Notes: generated by a model from the sequence alone, not told the origin. A stretch of DNA of 64,000 bases from Cronobacter sakazakii (GCF_000982825.1 NZ_CP011047.1:1116001-1180000); one strand, 5' to 3'. Positions 7,671-16,650 are shown, counted from the stretch's first letter. A program made the numbers and translations.

Positions 7671-8975
7671 ATGTCCGTCTGGCTTGCGCACCCGCTGCTC
7701 TTACCTTCACTCATTATTCTGCTGACCATCGTTCTCTGGGCGACGTCCCTGCTGCCGGAATTCATCACGGCGCTGCTCTTTTTCGCGGTGGCGATGATAG
7801 CCAAAATCGCGCCGCCGGAAGTTCTGTTCGGCGGTTTTGCGTCGTCGGCGTTCTGGCTGGTGTTCAGCGGTTTCGTGCTGGGCGTGGCTATCCGTAAAAC
7901 GGGGCTTGCGGACCGGGCAGCGCGGGCGCTGTCGGCGCGGCTGACCGATTCCTGGTGGCAAATGGTAGCGAGCGTGGTGCTGCTCAGCTATGCGCTGGCG
8001 TTCGTCATGCCGTCGAACATGGGGCGCATCGCGCTGCTGATGCCCGTCGTGGCGGCGATGGCGAAACGCGCCGGTATCGAAGAAAACACCCGCGGCTGGT
8101 ACGGCCTGGCGCTGGCGGTGGGCTTTGGCACGTTCCAGCTCTCTGCCACCATTTTGCCCGCCAACGTGCCGAACCTGGTGATGAGCGGCGCGGCGGAAGG
8201 CTCCTTCGGCATCCATCTCAACTATCTGCCGTATCTGCTGCTGCACACGCCGGTGCTGGGGCTGCTCAAGGGCGCGGTGCTGATTGCCCTTATTTGCTGG
8301 TTCTTCCCCGGCAAGCCGCAGCCGCCGCGCGAGCTGCCCGCCGCGACGCCGATGAGCCGCGCGGAAAAGCGCCTCGGCTGGCTGCTGCTGGTGGTGCTGG
8401 CGCTGTGGGTTACAGAAAGCTGGCACGGCATCGGCCCGGCGTGGACGGGGCTTGCGGCGGCGGTTATCACGCTTTTGCCGCGCGTCGGGTTTATCACTGG
8501 CGATGAGTTCGCAAGCGGCGTCAACATGCGCACCTGCATCTACGTGGCGGGCATTCTGGGGCTGGCGACCACCGTGACCCACACGGGCATAGGTAACGCG
8601 GTCGGCGCGGCGCTGATGCAGGTCATGCCGCTCGATCCGGCGCGTCCCTTTACCAGTTTCGCCGCGCTCACCGGCATCACGACGGCGCTTAACTTCATCA
8701 TGACGGCCAACGGCGTTCCGGCGCTCTATACCACGCTTGCGGAGAGCTTTTCGCGCAGCACTGGTTTCCCGCTACTCTCGACCATCATGATTCAGGTACT
8801 GGGATATTCCACGCCGCTGTTGCCGTATCAGGCGTCGCCCATCGTGGTGGCGATGGCGCTCGGCAATGTTCCGGCGCGCGCGGGCATGAAGCTCTGCCTG
8901 GCGCTGGCGATAGTCACCTTTCTTTTCCTGTTGCCGCTCGATTACGGCTGGTTCCGGCTGTTGGGTAAACTCTGA
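7671..8975 (+). CDS. SLC13/DASS-family anion permease
   Basis: This is a 434-residue inner-membrane protein with about eleven hydrophobic segments, in the divalent anion:sodium symporter (DASS/SLC13, ArsB/NhaD superfamily) class. Internal features fitting that family are SNMGRIALLMPV in the first half and ITTALNFIMTANGVPALYTTL and STPLLPYQASPIVVAM in the second, which resemble the paired substrate loops. The start has a strong AGGAGA site. The substrate (dicarboxylate, sulfate or other anion) cannot be read from the sequence. Proximity to sbp makes sulfate possible but unproven. The next gene follows within 25 bases. Confidence 0.8.
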   Translation: MSVWLAHPLLLPSLIILLTIVLWATSLLPEFITALLFFAVAMIAKIAPPEVLFGGFASSAFWLVFSGFVLGVAIRKTGLADRAARALSARLTDSWWQMVASVVLLSYALAFVMPSNMGRIALLMPVVAAMAKRAGIEENTRGWYGLALAVGFGTFQLSATILPANVPNLVMSGAAEGSFGIHLNYLPYLLLHTPVLGLLKGAVLIALICWFFPGKPQPPRELPAATPMSRAEKRLGWLLLVVLALWVTESWHGIGPAWTGLAAAVITLLPRVGFITGDEFASGVNMRTCIYVAGILGLATTVTHTGIGNAVGAALMQVMPLDPARPFTSFAALTGITTALNFIMTANGVPALYTTLAESFSRSTGFPLLSTIMIQVLGYSTPLLPYQASPIVVAMALGNVPARAGMKLCLALAIVTFLFLLPLDYGWFRLLGKL

Positions 8976-8998
8976 AGCAACACGACGCGGAGGCCATT

Positions 8999-9391
8999 AT
9001 GGCGACGATGCATTTTGCGGTCTGGTATTCCACGACGGACGACGTACAGGCGCTGCGGGAGGCGCTGCCCGCGCCCGGCTGCGAGCGCCATTTTTTGCAG
9101 GATTTCGGCTTCGCGCAGGGGTACGCCGACGACGCGATCGCGCTCTGGTACGGCGCGACGCCTGGCGAAAAAGGGTCGATACACCCGCATAACCCGGCGC
9201 TCGACCCGCACTTCGCGTTTTTAACCCGCGCGGCGGGGGAGCAGCTGTGCGAGCGCAGCGTCAGCGAGATCCGCTTCCTGTACGCGCTGCCCGATGTGGA
9301 CTACTACGGCGAGACCGAATCCTCGCCGCTGCTCGTCTTTCTCGGCAATATTCTCTGCTGCCCGCCGCCCGGTTTTCAGCTGCCGCGATAG
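8999..9391 (+). CDS. Small acidic unknown protein, possibly Imm22-like
   Basis: A 130-residue cytoplasmic protein without signal peptide or membrane segment. The N-terminus HFAVWYSTTDDVQALREAL followed by HFLQDFGFAQGYADDAIALW is reminiscent of the immunity protein 22 (Imm22) fold, where a strand is followed by a DFG-containing stretch. This is resemblance by eye only. The coding sequence starts 24 bases after the SLC13 permease gene with a GGAGG site, so the two are probably co-transcribed. Its last 16 bases overlap the 3' end of convergent hiuH. No toxin gene is next to it. Confidence 0.7.
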   Translation: MATMHFAVWYSTTDDVQALREALPAPGCERHFLQDFGFAQGYADDAIALWYGATPGEKGSIHPHNPALDPHFAFLTRAAGEQLCERSVSEIRFLYALPDVDYYGETESSPLLVFLGNILCCPPPGFQLPR

Positions 9392-9783
9392 GTGGAGTAG
9401 CCGTACTGGCTCAGCAGCAGCGGCACATGGTAGTGCTCGTCGGTGTTATCGATATGGAACACCACCGGCACTTCCGGGAAGAAGCTGGACTGCTTGTGCG
9501 AGGCAAAGTAATCGCCGGTTTCAAAAATTACGCGGTAGTCGCCTGCGGCAGCGGGCGCGTCCGGCCAGAGCGCCTTAATGCGGCCATCTTTATCGGTCGT
9601 CGCCTGGTTCAGCGGCTCCCACGCATTCCCCTGTTTTTTCTCCAGTTTTACCACCACGCCCGGCGCGGGTTTGCCGGTCTGTTCATTCAGTACATGCACG
9701 CTCAGTAAATTCGCCGGCGCGGCAAGCGCGAGGCCCGGCAGGGCGAAAAGGGCAGCGGCGGCAAGCGTTTGAAAACGGTTCAT
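9376..9783 (-). CDS. hiuH: 5-hydroxyisourate hydrolase, periplasmic (HiuH)
   Basis: HiuH is a transthyretin-like protein that hydrolyses 5-hydroxyisourate in purine catabolism. This enterobacterial type is exported: MNRFQTLAAAALFALPGLALA is a signal peptide. Catalytic and family signatures are present: LLSVHVLNEQTGKPA at the start of the mature protein, KDGRIKALWP in the middle, and the C-terminal HYHVPLLLSQYGYSTYRGS. I prefer ATG at 9783 because AAGGAGG is correctly spaced from it and too close to the ATG six bases upstream. It is divergent from hprRS across an HprR-type box. Confidence 0.95.
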   Translation of the reverse strand: MNRFQTLAAAALFALPGLALAAPANLLSVHVLNEQTGKPAPGVVVKLEKKQGNAWEPLNQATTDKDGRIKALWPDAPAAAGDYRVIFETGDYFASHKQSSFFPEVPVVFHIDNTDEHYHVPLLLSQYGYSTYRGS

Positions 9784-9851
9784 TATCATTCCTCCTTAAG
9801 TGGTTGTGCACTCATTCTGCCACCCGCGCGGGCGAAAACGCCTGACACGAA

Positions 9852-9869
9852 GATGACAGTTTTGTCATC
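9852..9869. promoter_or_regulatory. HprR/CusR-type operator
   Basis: GATGACA-GTTT-TGTCATC is a perfect inverted repeat in the hiuH-hprR spacer. It contains the core ATGACA-N4-TGTCAT shared by the E. coli CusR copper box and the HprR site, which controls hiuH there. Confidence 0.8.
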
Positions 9870-9918
9870 CTGCGCATCGCTGCTGGGCAGCGCCCGCGTT
9901 CTTTGCGAGACTGTCGCC

Positions 9919-10599
9919 ATGAAACTGCTGCTGATTGAAGACAACGACAAAACCCGCGCGTGGCTCGAAAAAGGGCTGCGGGAGGCGGGGCTGGTGGTGG
10001 ACGCTGTCGCCGACGGGCGCGATGGCCTGCACCTGGCTCTGGAGCAAGACTACGCGCTGATTATCCTCGATATCATGCTGCCAGGGCTCGACGGCTGGCA
10101 GGTGTTGCGCGCGCTGCGCACCGCCAAAGCCACGCCGGTGCTCTGCCTGACGGCCAGAGATGCGGTAAGCGATCGCGTGAAAGGGCTGGAGCTGGGGGCC
10201 GATGATTATCTGGTGAAGCCCTTTTCCTTCGCCGAGCTGCTGGCGCGCGTGCGGGCGCAATTGCGCCGCCATGCGCCTGCCGCCGCGACGCTACAGGTGG
10301 CGGATCTGACGCTTGATACCGCGCGTCACGCCGCCAGCCGCGGCGGCGAGCGGATCGCGCTGACCCGCCAGGAATTTACGCTGCTGTGGCTGCTGGCAAG
10401 CCGCGTCGGGGAAATTTTGCCGCGCACGCTGATTGCCAGCGAAGTCTGGGGGATTAACTTTGACAGCGAAACCAACGTGGTGGATGTCGCCATCCGTCGC
10501 CTGCGCAAAAAAATCGACGATTCGTTCCCGCTCAAGCTGATAGAAACCGTGCGCGGCATGGGTTATCGCCTTAACGCGCCGGAGCAGAGCGATGCGTAG
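9919..10599 (+). CDS. hprR: Response regulator HprR (YedW)
   Basis: HprR is the OmpR-type partner of the hydrogen peroxide-responsive kinase HprS and activates hiuH, and by cross-talk the cus genes. The receiver domain has E7/D8, phospho-acceptor D51 (ALIILDIMLPG) and Lys in YLVKPFSF; the winged helix ends in RGMGYRL. The frame is open further upstream to 9769, but ATG at 9919 gives the canonical MKLLLIEDN start and 226 residues, and the longer version would run through the operator. Its 3' end overlaps hprS by eight bases. Confidence 0.95.
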   Translation: MKLLLIEDNDKTRAWLEKGLREAGLVVDAVADGRDGLHLALEQDYALIILDIMLPGLDGWQVLRALRTAKATPVLCLTARDAVSDRVKGLELGADDYLVKPFSFAELLARVRAQLRRHAPAAATLQVADLTLDTARHAASRGGERIALTRQEFTLLWLLASRVGEILPRTLIASEVWGINFDSETNVVDVAIRRLRKKIDDSFPLKLIETVRGMGYRLNAPEQSDA

Positions 10600-11953
10600 C
10601 CCATCGTTAACGCTGCGCCTGACGCTCATCTTCACGTTGCTGGTGGCGTTCGCCTGCGGCGTCACTGGCGTGTCGCTCTACCGCTCGTTAAGCGCCGAGC
10701 TTCTCTGGCGCGATGACCAGACGCTGCTGAACCGCGCCTCACAGCTGCGCCAACTGCTGACGGACGGCGCCGAGCCGCGCCAGCTGCCGCTCTATTTCAA
10801 CAGGATGCTGGATACCCGCCAGGATCTGCTAATGATAAAACGCGCGGAGGGCGAGACGCTGGTGAACATCAACCAGGCGGGCGTCGCGCTGCCGACGCTT
10901 GCGCCCGTGCCGCCGGGGCACGGCGTTAATGAGCAGGCGCTGCACCGCTGGCAGCGGCCCGATGGCGTCTATGTCAGCGCGCTGGCGCTGACGGCGAGCG
11001 ATGCGCGCGGCCCGCTCATCATCACCGTGGCGCGCGTGGCGCAGGAGCGCGCGCAGATGCTGGCCCAGTATCGCCGGGAGAGCCTGATGGTGTGCCTGCT
11101 GGCGACGCTCGCCGCCGCGCTGCTCAGCCCGTGGCTTATCCGCCGTGGCCTGCGCGCCATCGCCCGTCTCAGCGAGGCCACTGCCCGCACTGGCAGCGAA
11201 ACGCTGCAACAGCCGCTCAACCTGGAAACCCTGCCGCGCGAGCTGCTGCCGCTCGGCGAGGCGCTCAATACCATGCGTCACCGTCTGGCGGAGGATTTTG
11301 CGCGGCTGACGCGTTTTGCTGACGATCTCGCCCACGAACTGCGCACGCCGGTTAACATTTTGCTGGGGCAAAATCAGGTCGCGCTGCAACGCCCGCGCAG
11401 CGTGCAGGAGTATCAGAGCCTGCTGGCCGGGAATATCGAAGAGCTGGAGCAAATGACCCGGCTGATTGAAAACATTCTGTTTCTCGCCCGCGCCGATCAT
11501 CAAAACATCGCGCTGAAGCGCGAAAGGCTGGCACTTGAGCCGTTTATCCATCAGCTGACCGATTTTCTGGAGCCGCTGGCGGAAGAACAGGAGATAACGT
11601 TTAACGTGCAGGCTCAGGGTGATATTTTCGCCGATCGTCTGCTCCTCCAGCGAGCACTCACTAACCTTTTGACCAACGCACTGCGCCACGCGCCCGTTGG
11701 CAGCGAGGTGCGGATTACCGCCGTTCAGGAAGCCGGAGAAACCGTGCTCAGCGTCGCCAACCAGGGCGCGCCGATTGCGGAGGCGGAAAAGCTATTTATG
11801 CGTTTCTGGCGCGGGGATAACGCACGCCACACGCCCGGCACCGGGCTTGGGCTGGCGCTTACAGAGGCCATTGCACGCCTGCACGGCGGCGAAACGGCGG
11901 TAGACCATGAGGCGGGCTGGAACCGCTTTCGTCTGCGGTTCCCGGCGGACTGA
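10592..11953 (+). CDS. hprS: Sensor histidine kinase HprS (YedV)
   Basis: HprS is an inner-membrane kinase that responds to H2O2 in E. coli. The 453-residue protein has a transmembrane helix near residues 10-30 and another near 165-185, flanking a periplasmic sensor of about 135 residues. A HAMP domain follows, then the phospho-acceptor histidine in DDLAHELRTPVN near residue 250, an N box (NALRHAP) and a G box (GTGLGLALTEAIA). It belongs to the heavy-metal sensor kinase class, like CusS. It is translationally coupled to hprR. Confidence 0.95.
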   Translation: MRSPSLTLRLTLIFTLLVAFACGVTGVSLYRSLSAELLWRDDQTLLNRASQLRQLLTDGAEPRQLPLYFNRMLDTRQDLLMIKRAEGETLVNINQAGVALPTLAPVPPGHGVNEQALHRWQRPDGVYVSALALTASDARGPLIITVARVAQERAQMLAQYRRESLMVCLLATLAAALLSPWLIRRGLRAIARLSEATARTGSETLQQPLNLETLPRELLPLGEALNTMRHRLAEDFARLTRFADDLAHELRTPVNILLGQNQVALQRPRSVQEYQSLLAGNIEELEQMTRLIENILFLARADHQNIALKRERLALEPFIHQLTDFLEPLAEEQEITFNVQAQGDIFADRLLLQRALTNLLTNALRHAPVGSEVRITAVQEAGETVLSVANQGAPIAEAEKLFMRFWRGDNARHTPGTGLGLALTEAIARLHGGETAVDHEAGWNRFRLRFPAD

Positions 11954-12604
11954 TCAGGCGAGCTTCAGCGCCGCCATCATGCCGATAATATTGGTCGCCG
12001 AATGCAGGACGATGGGTGCCAGCAGGCTGCCGGTGTGAATACGCACCTGGCAGAGAATTATCGAGAAAACAAACAGCCAGACGAAGGTGGTGGGCATCTG
12101 GTACTGCGCGTGGCCGATGGCGAAAAACAGCGACGTGCCGACCATCGCGACCGTCTGGCCGGTTTTCCCCCAGCCGATGCCCGCATTCAGCAAAAAGCCG
12201 CGGCAGATAACTTCTTCCACGACAGGTGCCAGCAGGCAGATGCAGATAGCCGTCAGCGCAAGATTAAAGGATGACATCTGTGAAAGCGTCGCGCTCCACG
12301 GCTCTTGTCTGCCGAACAGCCCGTGAATAAAAGAGAGCGCCAGCAGCGCCAGCCCCGGCCATACCAGCGACTGCACGCTCAGCCCGCCCGCAGGCAGCAG
12401 GCCGAAGCGCCTCTGGTAACGCTGCCAGCAAAACAGCGCGAACGGCAGCCAGAACACGAAATAGAGCAGCGGCGTGGCGAGCCCGGCGCGGTAAATGCTC
12501 ATATAGCCCGGCAGCATCGACACCACCAGCGGCAGCATAAACCAGGCCAGCCCGACGGCAATACAGAGCAGAGTATGTTGGAATCGGTCGGCGGGCGCGT
12601 TCAT
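11954..12604 (-). CDS. CPBP-family intramembrane glutamic endopeptidase
   Basis: This 216-residue polytopic protein of the CAAX protease/bacteriocin-processing (CPBP, Abi) family has about six hydrophobic segments. The family catalytic signature is intact: EEVICRGFLLN near residues 133-143 (the EExxxR motif), then the histidine in FFAIGHAQYQMP and the late HSATN motif. The start at 12604 is preceded by AAGGA; the frame stays open upstream but yields a non-conserved leader. It converges on hprS with adjacent ends. Its substrate is unknown, and no prenyltransferase or bacteriocin gene is nearby. Confidence 0.85.
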   Translation of the reverse strand: MNAPADRFQHTLLCIAVGLAWFMLPLVVSMLPGYMSIYRAGLATPLLYFVFWLPFALFCWQRYQRRFGLLPAGGLSVQSLVWPGLALLALSFIHGLFGRQEPWSATLSQMSSFNLALTAICICLLAPVVEEVICRGFLLNAGIGWGKTGQTVAMVGTSLFFAIGHAQYQMPTTFVWLFVFSIILCQVRIHTGSLLAPIVLHSATNIIGMMAALKLA

Positions 12605-12731
12605 CGGGACGTCCTTGTGGCTAAGGAAAGGGGGCGGGCCATTCCCGCTGCCGCGGATTATACCTGGCCTTTCCCCGCCGATAAGCTTTTTTGTGGTGGC
12701 CTGCGTTTTTGGCACAGGCCTGTACGATGGC

Positions 12732-13136
12732 TTACCCGCGCTCCCCGTACTGCTCGTCGGACACATGTTCAAGCCACTCCACCACGCTGCCGTCCTGCGC
12801 TTCCTGGATAGCGATATGCGTCAGCGGCGTAGTCGGGCTGGCACCATGCCAGTGTTTTTCATACGGCGGGATCCAGACCACATCGCCGGGGCGAATTTCA
12901 CGAGCAGGCTCGCCCCAGGTCTGCACATAGCCGAAACCTGCGGTCACGATCAGCGTCTGGCCCAGTGGATGCGTATGCCAGGCGGTTCGCGCACCCGGTT
13001 CAAATGTGACGCTATTACCGCCAGCGCGCGCCGGGGCATTCGCCGGGAAAAGCGGATCGACACGCACCGTACCGGTAAACCAGTCTTCCGGGCCAGCGTA
13101 AGAGGCCTGGGAACCACAATAATAAATATCCGTCAT
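12732..13136 (-). CDS. Cupin-domain protein
   Basis: A 134-residue single-domain cupin. The first cupin motif is visible as TAWHTHPLGQTLIVTAGFGYVQ near residues 53-74, and the second as GDVVWIPPYEKHWHGA near 85-100, so four metal ligands (two His, Glu or Gln, and His) can be placed. Such small stand-alone cupins resemble carboxymuconolactone decarboxylase-associated cupins, but the reaction is not known. It has a GAGGAG site and lies 34 bases after the alcohol dehydrogenase gene on the same strand, suggesting one operon. Confidence 0.85.
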   Translation of the reverse strand: MTDIYYCGSQASYAGPEDWFTGTVRVDPLFPANAPARAGGNSVTFEPGARTAWHTHPLGQTLIVTAGFGYVQTWGEPAREIRPGDVVWIPPYEKHWHGASPTTPLTHIAIQEAQDGSVVEWLEHVSDEQYGERG

Positions 13137-13170
13137 AATTTAACTCCTCAGTCATGAGAACAGGCGTCTT

Positions 13171-14217
13171 TCACGCCAGCGTCGCGGTGTCGATGACAAA
13201 GCGATATTTCACATCGCCTTTGATCATGCGCTCCCACGCCTCGTTAATTTCATCGGCGCGGATAAGCTCAATGTCGGCGACGATACGGTGCTCGGCGCAA
13301 AAATCGAGCATTTCCTGCGTTTCCGGGATGCCGCCAATCATCGATCCCGCGATAGCGCGGCGTTTGAAAATCAGGTTAAAGACTTCCGGCGACGGATGCG
13401 GCGACGCGGGCGCGCCCACCAGCGTCATTGTGCCGTCGCGTTTTAAAAGCGCAGTGAAGGCATCCAGGTTATGCGGCGCGGCCACGGTGTTCAGGATGAA
13501 ATCGAAGCTTTTGGCGTGCGCCTGCATTTCACTGGCGTTACGCGATACCACCACTTCATCGGCGCCCAGCGCTTTCGCCGCGTCGCGTTTGGATTCTGAT
13601 GTGGTAAACGCCACGACCTGCGCGCCCATCACGTGCGCCAGTTTGATACCCATATGCCCAAGCCCGCCGATGCCGACGATGCCCACTTTTTTCCCTGGCC
13701 CAACTTGCCAGTGACGCAGCGGCGAATAGGTCGTAATGCCTGCACACAGTAACGGTGCGACAGCGGCGAGCTGGGATTCCGGATGACGGATGCGCAGCAC
13801 ATAGCGCTCATGCACGACAATTTGCTGTGAATAACCGCCAAGCGTATGGCCCGGCGCGTCCGGCGTCGGGAAGTTATAGGTGCCGATCATGTGATCGCAG
13901 TAATTCTCAAGCCCGTCATCGCACTCTTCGCAATATTTACAGCTGTCGACGATGCAGCCGACGCCCACCAGATCGCCGGGCGTAAAGCCGGTCACTTTCG
14001 TGCCGATTGCAGTGACGCGACCGACGATTTCATGGCCCGGCACGCAGGGAAATAACGTGCCCGCCCATTCGGCACGCGCCTGATGAATATCCGAGTGGCA
14101 AACGCCGCAATACGCGATGGCGATTTGCACATCGTGCTCGCCGGGTTCGCGGCGGGTAATCGTCATCGGCTCAAGCGGTTGAGTGGCGGAAAGCGCGCCA
14201 ATAGCCTTAATGTGCAT
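13171..14217 (-). CDS. Zinc-dependent alcohol dehydrogenase, YahK-like
   Basis: A 348-residue medium-chain dehydrogenase of the cinnamyl-alcohol dehydrogenase class, close in length and motifs to E. coli YahK, a broad NADPH-dependent aldehyde reductase. Catalytic zinc ligands are C and H in GVCHSDIH and GHEIVG. The structural zinc cysteines are in CKYCEECDDGLENYC. The Rossmann motif is GIGGLGHMGIKLA near residue 180. ATG at 14217 is chosen because GAGGAG sits nine bases upstream; the longer start at 14232 would bury it. It is transcribed with the flanking MFS and cupin genes. Confidence 0.93.
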   Translation of the reverse strand: MHIKAIGALSATQPLEPMTITRREPGEHDVQIAIAYCGVCHSDIHQARAEWAGTLFPCVPGHEIVGRVTAIGTKVTGFTPGDLVGVGCIVDSCKYCEECDDGLENYCDHMIGTYNFPTPDAPGHTLGGYSQQIVVHERYVLRIRHPESQLAAVAPLLCAGITTYSPLRHWQVGPGKKVGIVGIGGLGHMGIKLAHVMGAQVVAFTTSESKRDAAKALGADEVVVSRNASEMQAHAKSFDFILNTVAAPHNLDAFTALLKRDGTMTLVGAPASPHPSPEVFNLIFKRRAIAGSMIGGIPETQEMLDFCAEHRIVADIELIRADEINEAWERMIKGDVKYRFVIDTATLA

Positions 14218-14251
14218 AACGAAACTCCTCAATGTTCAGCCTGATTACGGC

Positions 14252-15433
14252 TCAGATGTCAGGATGTAAATCCTGCTTTGACGTGATGGTTGTCAGTAGC
14301 GCCGCCAGCAGCAACAGCCCGGCGCTCAGAAAGAACGTGCTGCGCCAGCCGCTGTGGTCAAAAGCGAACCCGCCGAGCGTGGAGCCGAGCGCGATGGAAA
14401 GCTGAACGACTGCCACCATCAGGCCGCCTCCCGCCTCGGCGTTATCGGGCAGCGTCCGGGCGACCCATGTCCACCAGCCCACGGGCGCTGCGGTGGCGAT
14501 AAGCCCCCAGCCGCACAGCAGTGCCGCAACCAGCGATACGCTGTGGCCCACGACAGTCAGCGCGACGGCAATTGCCGCCATTAAAAAAGGGATAGCAATA
14601 AGCGTCCGGTAGAAGCCTGAGCGCAGCGCACCACTAATCAGCAGCGTGCCGGTAAACCCGGCGGTGCCAATGCCAAGCAGAATGAGCGACAGTGTCGGGA
14701 CACTGACGCGCGTGACGGTTTCCAGAAACGGACGCACATAGGTAAAGAGCGCGAACTGGCCCATGAAGAAAATCCCGCAGGCCGCCATGCCCACGATCAC
14801 CAGCGGCTGGCGCAGCGCGCCGCCAGCACGCGCGTTGTGCCCCTGCGCAGGCATCGCAGGCAGGCTTCGCCATTGCCAGATAAAGGCGAACAGCGCGATC
14901 GGTGCGAGGCAGAAGAACGCGCCGCGCCAGCCGATCACCACGCCGAGCCAGCTGCCGAGCGGGGCGGCGATAACCGTGGCCAGCGCATTGCCGCCGTTGA
15001 AAATCGCCAGCGCGCGTGGCACCTGATGACGCGGCACCAGCCGAATCGCCGTTGCGGTGCTGAGCGACCAGAACCCGCCGATCGCTACGCCAATCAGCGC
15101 GCGGCCCGCCATATAGGTGAGGTAATCGGGCGCGAGCGCGATGACGCCGCCGGACAGCGCCATCAGCAGCGTCAGCCCCAGCAGCAAGGTCTTGCGGTTG
15201 AGATTGCCAGCGAGCCGTGACAGAAACAGGCTGGTCAGTACCGCCAGCGCGCCGGAAATCGCGATGCCCTGGCCCGCCAGTCCTTCGCTGACGCCTAAAT
15301 CCTGTGATACCGGCGTCAGCAGGCTCACCGGCATAAATTCCGAGGCTACCAGCGCAAAGGCGCAGAGCGTCATTGCCAGCACGCCGCTCCAGTACGCGCG
15401 CGGGTGGGTGTCATCATGTGTTGTCGTTGTCAT
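14252..15433 (-). CDS. MFS efflux transporter, NepI/DHA1-like
   Basis: A 393-residue twelve-helix major facilitator of the drug:H+ antiporter-1 type. The N-terminal stretch SEFMPVSLLTPVSQDLGVSE and GRALIGVAIGGFWSLS resemble NepI (purine ribonucleoside exporter) and the AraJ/YdhP group. I start at ATG 15433, which gives the normal short cytoplasmic N-terminus; the longer frame to 15520 adds a non-membrane leader. It is the first gene of a probable three-gene operon with the alcohol dehydrogenase and cupin, divergent from a LysR regulator that likely controls it. Confidence 0.85.
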   Translation of the reverse strand: MTTTTHDDTHPRAYWSGVLAMTLCAFALVASEFMPVSLLTPVSQDLGVSEGLAGQGIAISGALAVLTSLFLSRLAGNLNRKTLLLGLTLLMALSGGVIALAPDYLTYMAGRALIGVAIGGFWSLSTATAIRLVPRHQVPRALAIFNGGNALATVIAAPLGSWLGVVIGWRGAFFCLAPIALFAFIWQWRSLPAMPAQGHNARAGGALRQPLVIVGMAACGIFFMGQFALFTYVRPFLETVTRVSVPTLSLILLGIGTAGFTGTLLISGALRSGFYRTLIAIPFLMAAIAVALTVVGHSVSLVAALLCGWGLIATAAPVGWWTWVARTLPDNAEAGGGLMVAVVQLSIALGSTLGGFAFDHSGWRSTFFLSAGLLLLAALLTTITSKQDLHPDI

Positions 15434-15738
15434 CTTCAACAGGCCCTGTAGCGTGATAGAGGGTGGTCCGACGCGCTGCATAGCGCGCACGCCAGCGCAG
15501 GCGCCGTAAAAATGCGGCACATGGCTGAAAACCCTGGTGTTATCGGGTGCCGGGAAACGAGCCAGAACGGGCGTTCGGCGTTTCTGGCTCCGTAAAAAGA
15601 GGCGGTGCGTAAACCTGCGCCGCGAGAGCAGAACGGATTGTTGATGAAAATTTTACACGGGTGTGTCAGGCTGACTAGCTAATGAATGCTGAACACCGTT
15701 ATTAGAATTACTAATAAATCAAGGCGAGAAGCCGGGCG
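15434..15738. promoter_or_regulatory. Divergent control region with candidate LysR box
   Basis: This 305-base spacer separates the MFS-dehydrogenase-cupin genes from the lysR gene. It contains ATTAG-AATTA-CTAAT (15701-15715), an inverted repeat fitting the T-N11-A LysR-box rule, 23 bases before the lysR start. The part nearer the MFS gene shows no clear structure. Confidence 0.6.
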
Positions 15739-16641
15739 ATGAAACGTAACCTGAACGATCTGTTTTCTTTTGTGACCGTTGCGCGCGAGGGCAGTTTTAC
15801 CCGCGCTGCGGCGCAGCTAGGCGTGACGCAGTCGGCGTTAAGCCAGGCGATTGCCGGGCTGGAAAACCGGCTAAAGCTGCGTCAGCTGACGCGCACGACG
15901 CGCAGCATTTCGCTCACGACCGCAGGCGAGCGCCTGCTGGAGGCGATCGGCAACCGTTTTGATGAAATCGAAGCAGAACTCGACATGCTGAGCGCGCTGC
16001 GTGATAAGCCTGCGGGTAAGGTGCGTATTACCTGCGATCCACACGTTCTACATGCGCTCTTATTACCAAAACTTACGCCGATCTTACGCGATTACCCGGA
16101 TATCGAGATGGAATTTGATGCCAACCATGGGTTTCGCAATATCGTCGCGGATCGCTTTGATGCAGGCGTGCGGCTTGGCGGTACGATCGATAAAGACATG
16201 ATTGCCGTGCCGATCAGCCCGCCCATGCGGATGGCTGCCGCCGCCTCGCCGGATTACTTCGCGGCGCATCCGGTGCCGGAAACGCCGCACGATTTGGTGG
16301 CTCACAACTGCATTAACTTGCGTATGACCAGCGGAGGCGGGCTGTATGTCTGGGAATTTGATGGGCAGGACGGGCCGGTGAATGTGCGCGTTGAGGGCAA
16401 GCTTATTTTCAATACGGCTGCGCATATCGTTCATGCCGCGCTGGACGGACTCGGCATCGCCTTTCTGCCAGAAGGTGAGTTTGACGACCATTTTAAAGAC
16501 GGAAAACTGGTGCGCGTGCTTGAAGCGTGGTGCGCACCGTTTCCCGGTTATTACCTTTATTATCCCAGCAGAAAGCAGCCATCTCCTGCCTTTTCGCTGG
16601 TGGTCGAAGCCCTAAAAATGACCGGCAATCGGAAAAGGTAA
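15739..16641 (+). CDS. LysR-family transcriptional regulator
   Basis: A 300-residue LysR-type regulator of the group with E. coli YafC/YhjC relatives. The winged helix-turn-helix is at about residues 5-62 (FVTVAREGSFTRAAAQLGVTQSALSQAIAGLE, LTRTTRSISLTTAGERL), and the effector-binding periplasmic-binding-protein fold follows from about 90. It is divergent from an MFS transporter, alcohol dehydrogenase and cupin, so control of these genes by an aldehyde, alcohol or toxic aromatic is a reasonable inference. A candidate self-binding palindrome lies just upstream. Confidence 0.92.
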   Translation: MKRNLNDLFSFVTVAREGSFTRAAAQLGVTQSALSQAIAGLENRLKLRQLTRTTRSISLTTAGERLLEAIGNRFDEIEAELDMLSALRDKPAGKVRITCDPHVLHALLLPKLTPILRDYPDIEMEFDANHGFRNIVADRFDAGVRLGGTIDKDMIAVPISPPMRMAAAASPDYFAAHPVPETPHDLVAHNCINLRMTSGGGLYVWEFDGQDGPVNVRVEGKLIFNTAAHIVHAALDGLGIAFLPEGEFDDHFKDGKLVRVLEAWCAPFPGYYLYYPSRKQPSPAFSLVVEALKMTGNRKR

Positions 16642-16650
16642 AGACGTGCG

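Noticed and set aside
9769..9918. A 50-codon longer N-terminus for hprR
   Set aside because: It would cover the HprR-type operator and is unlike any response regulator; MKLLLIEDN at 9919 is the standard start.
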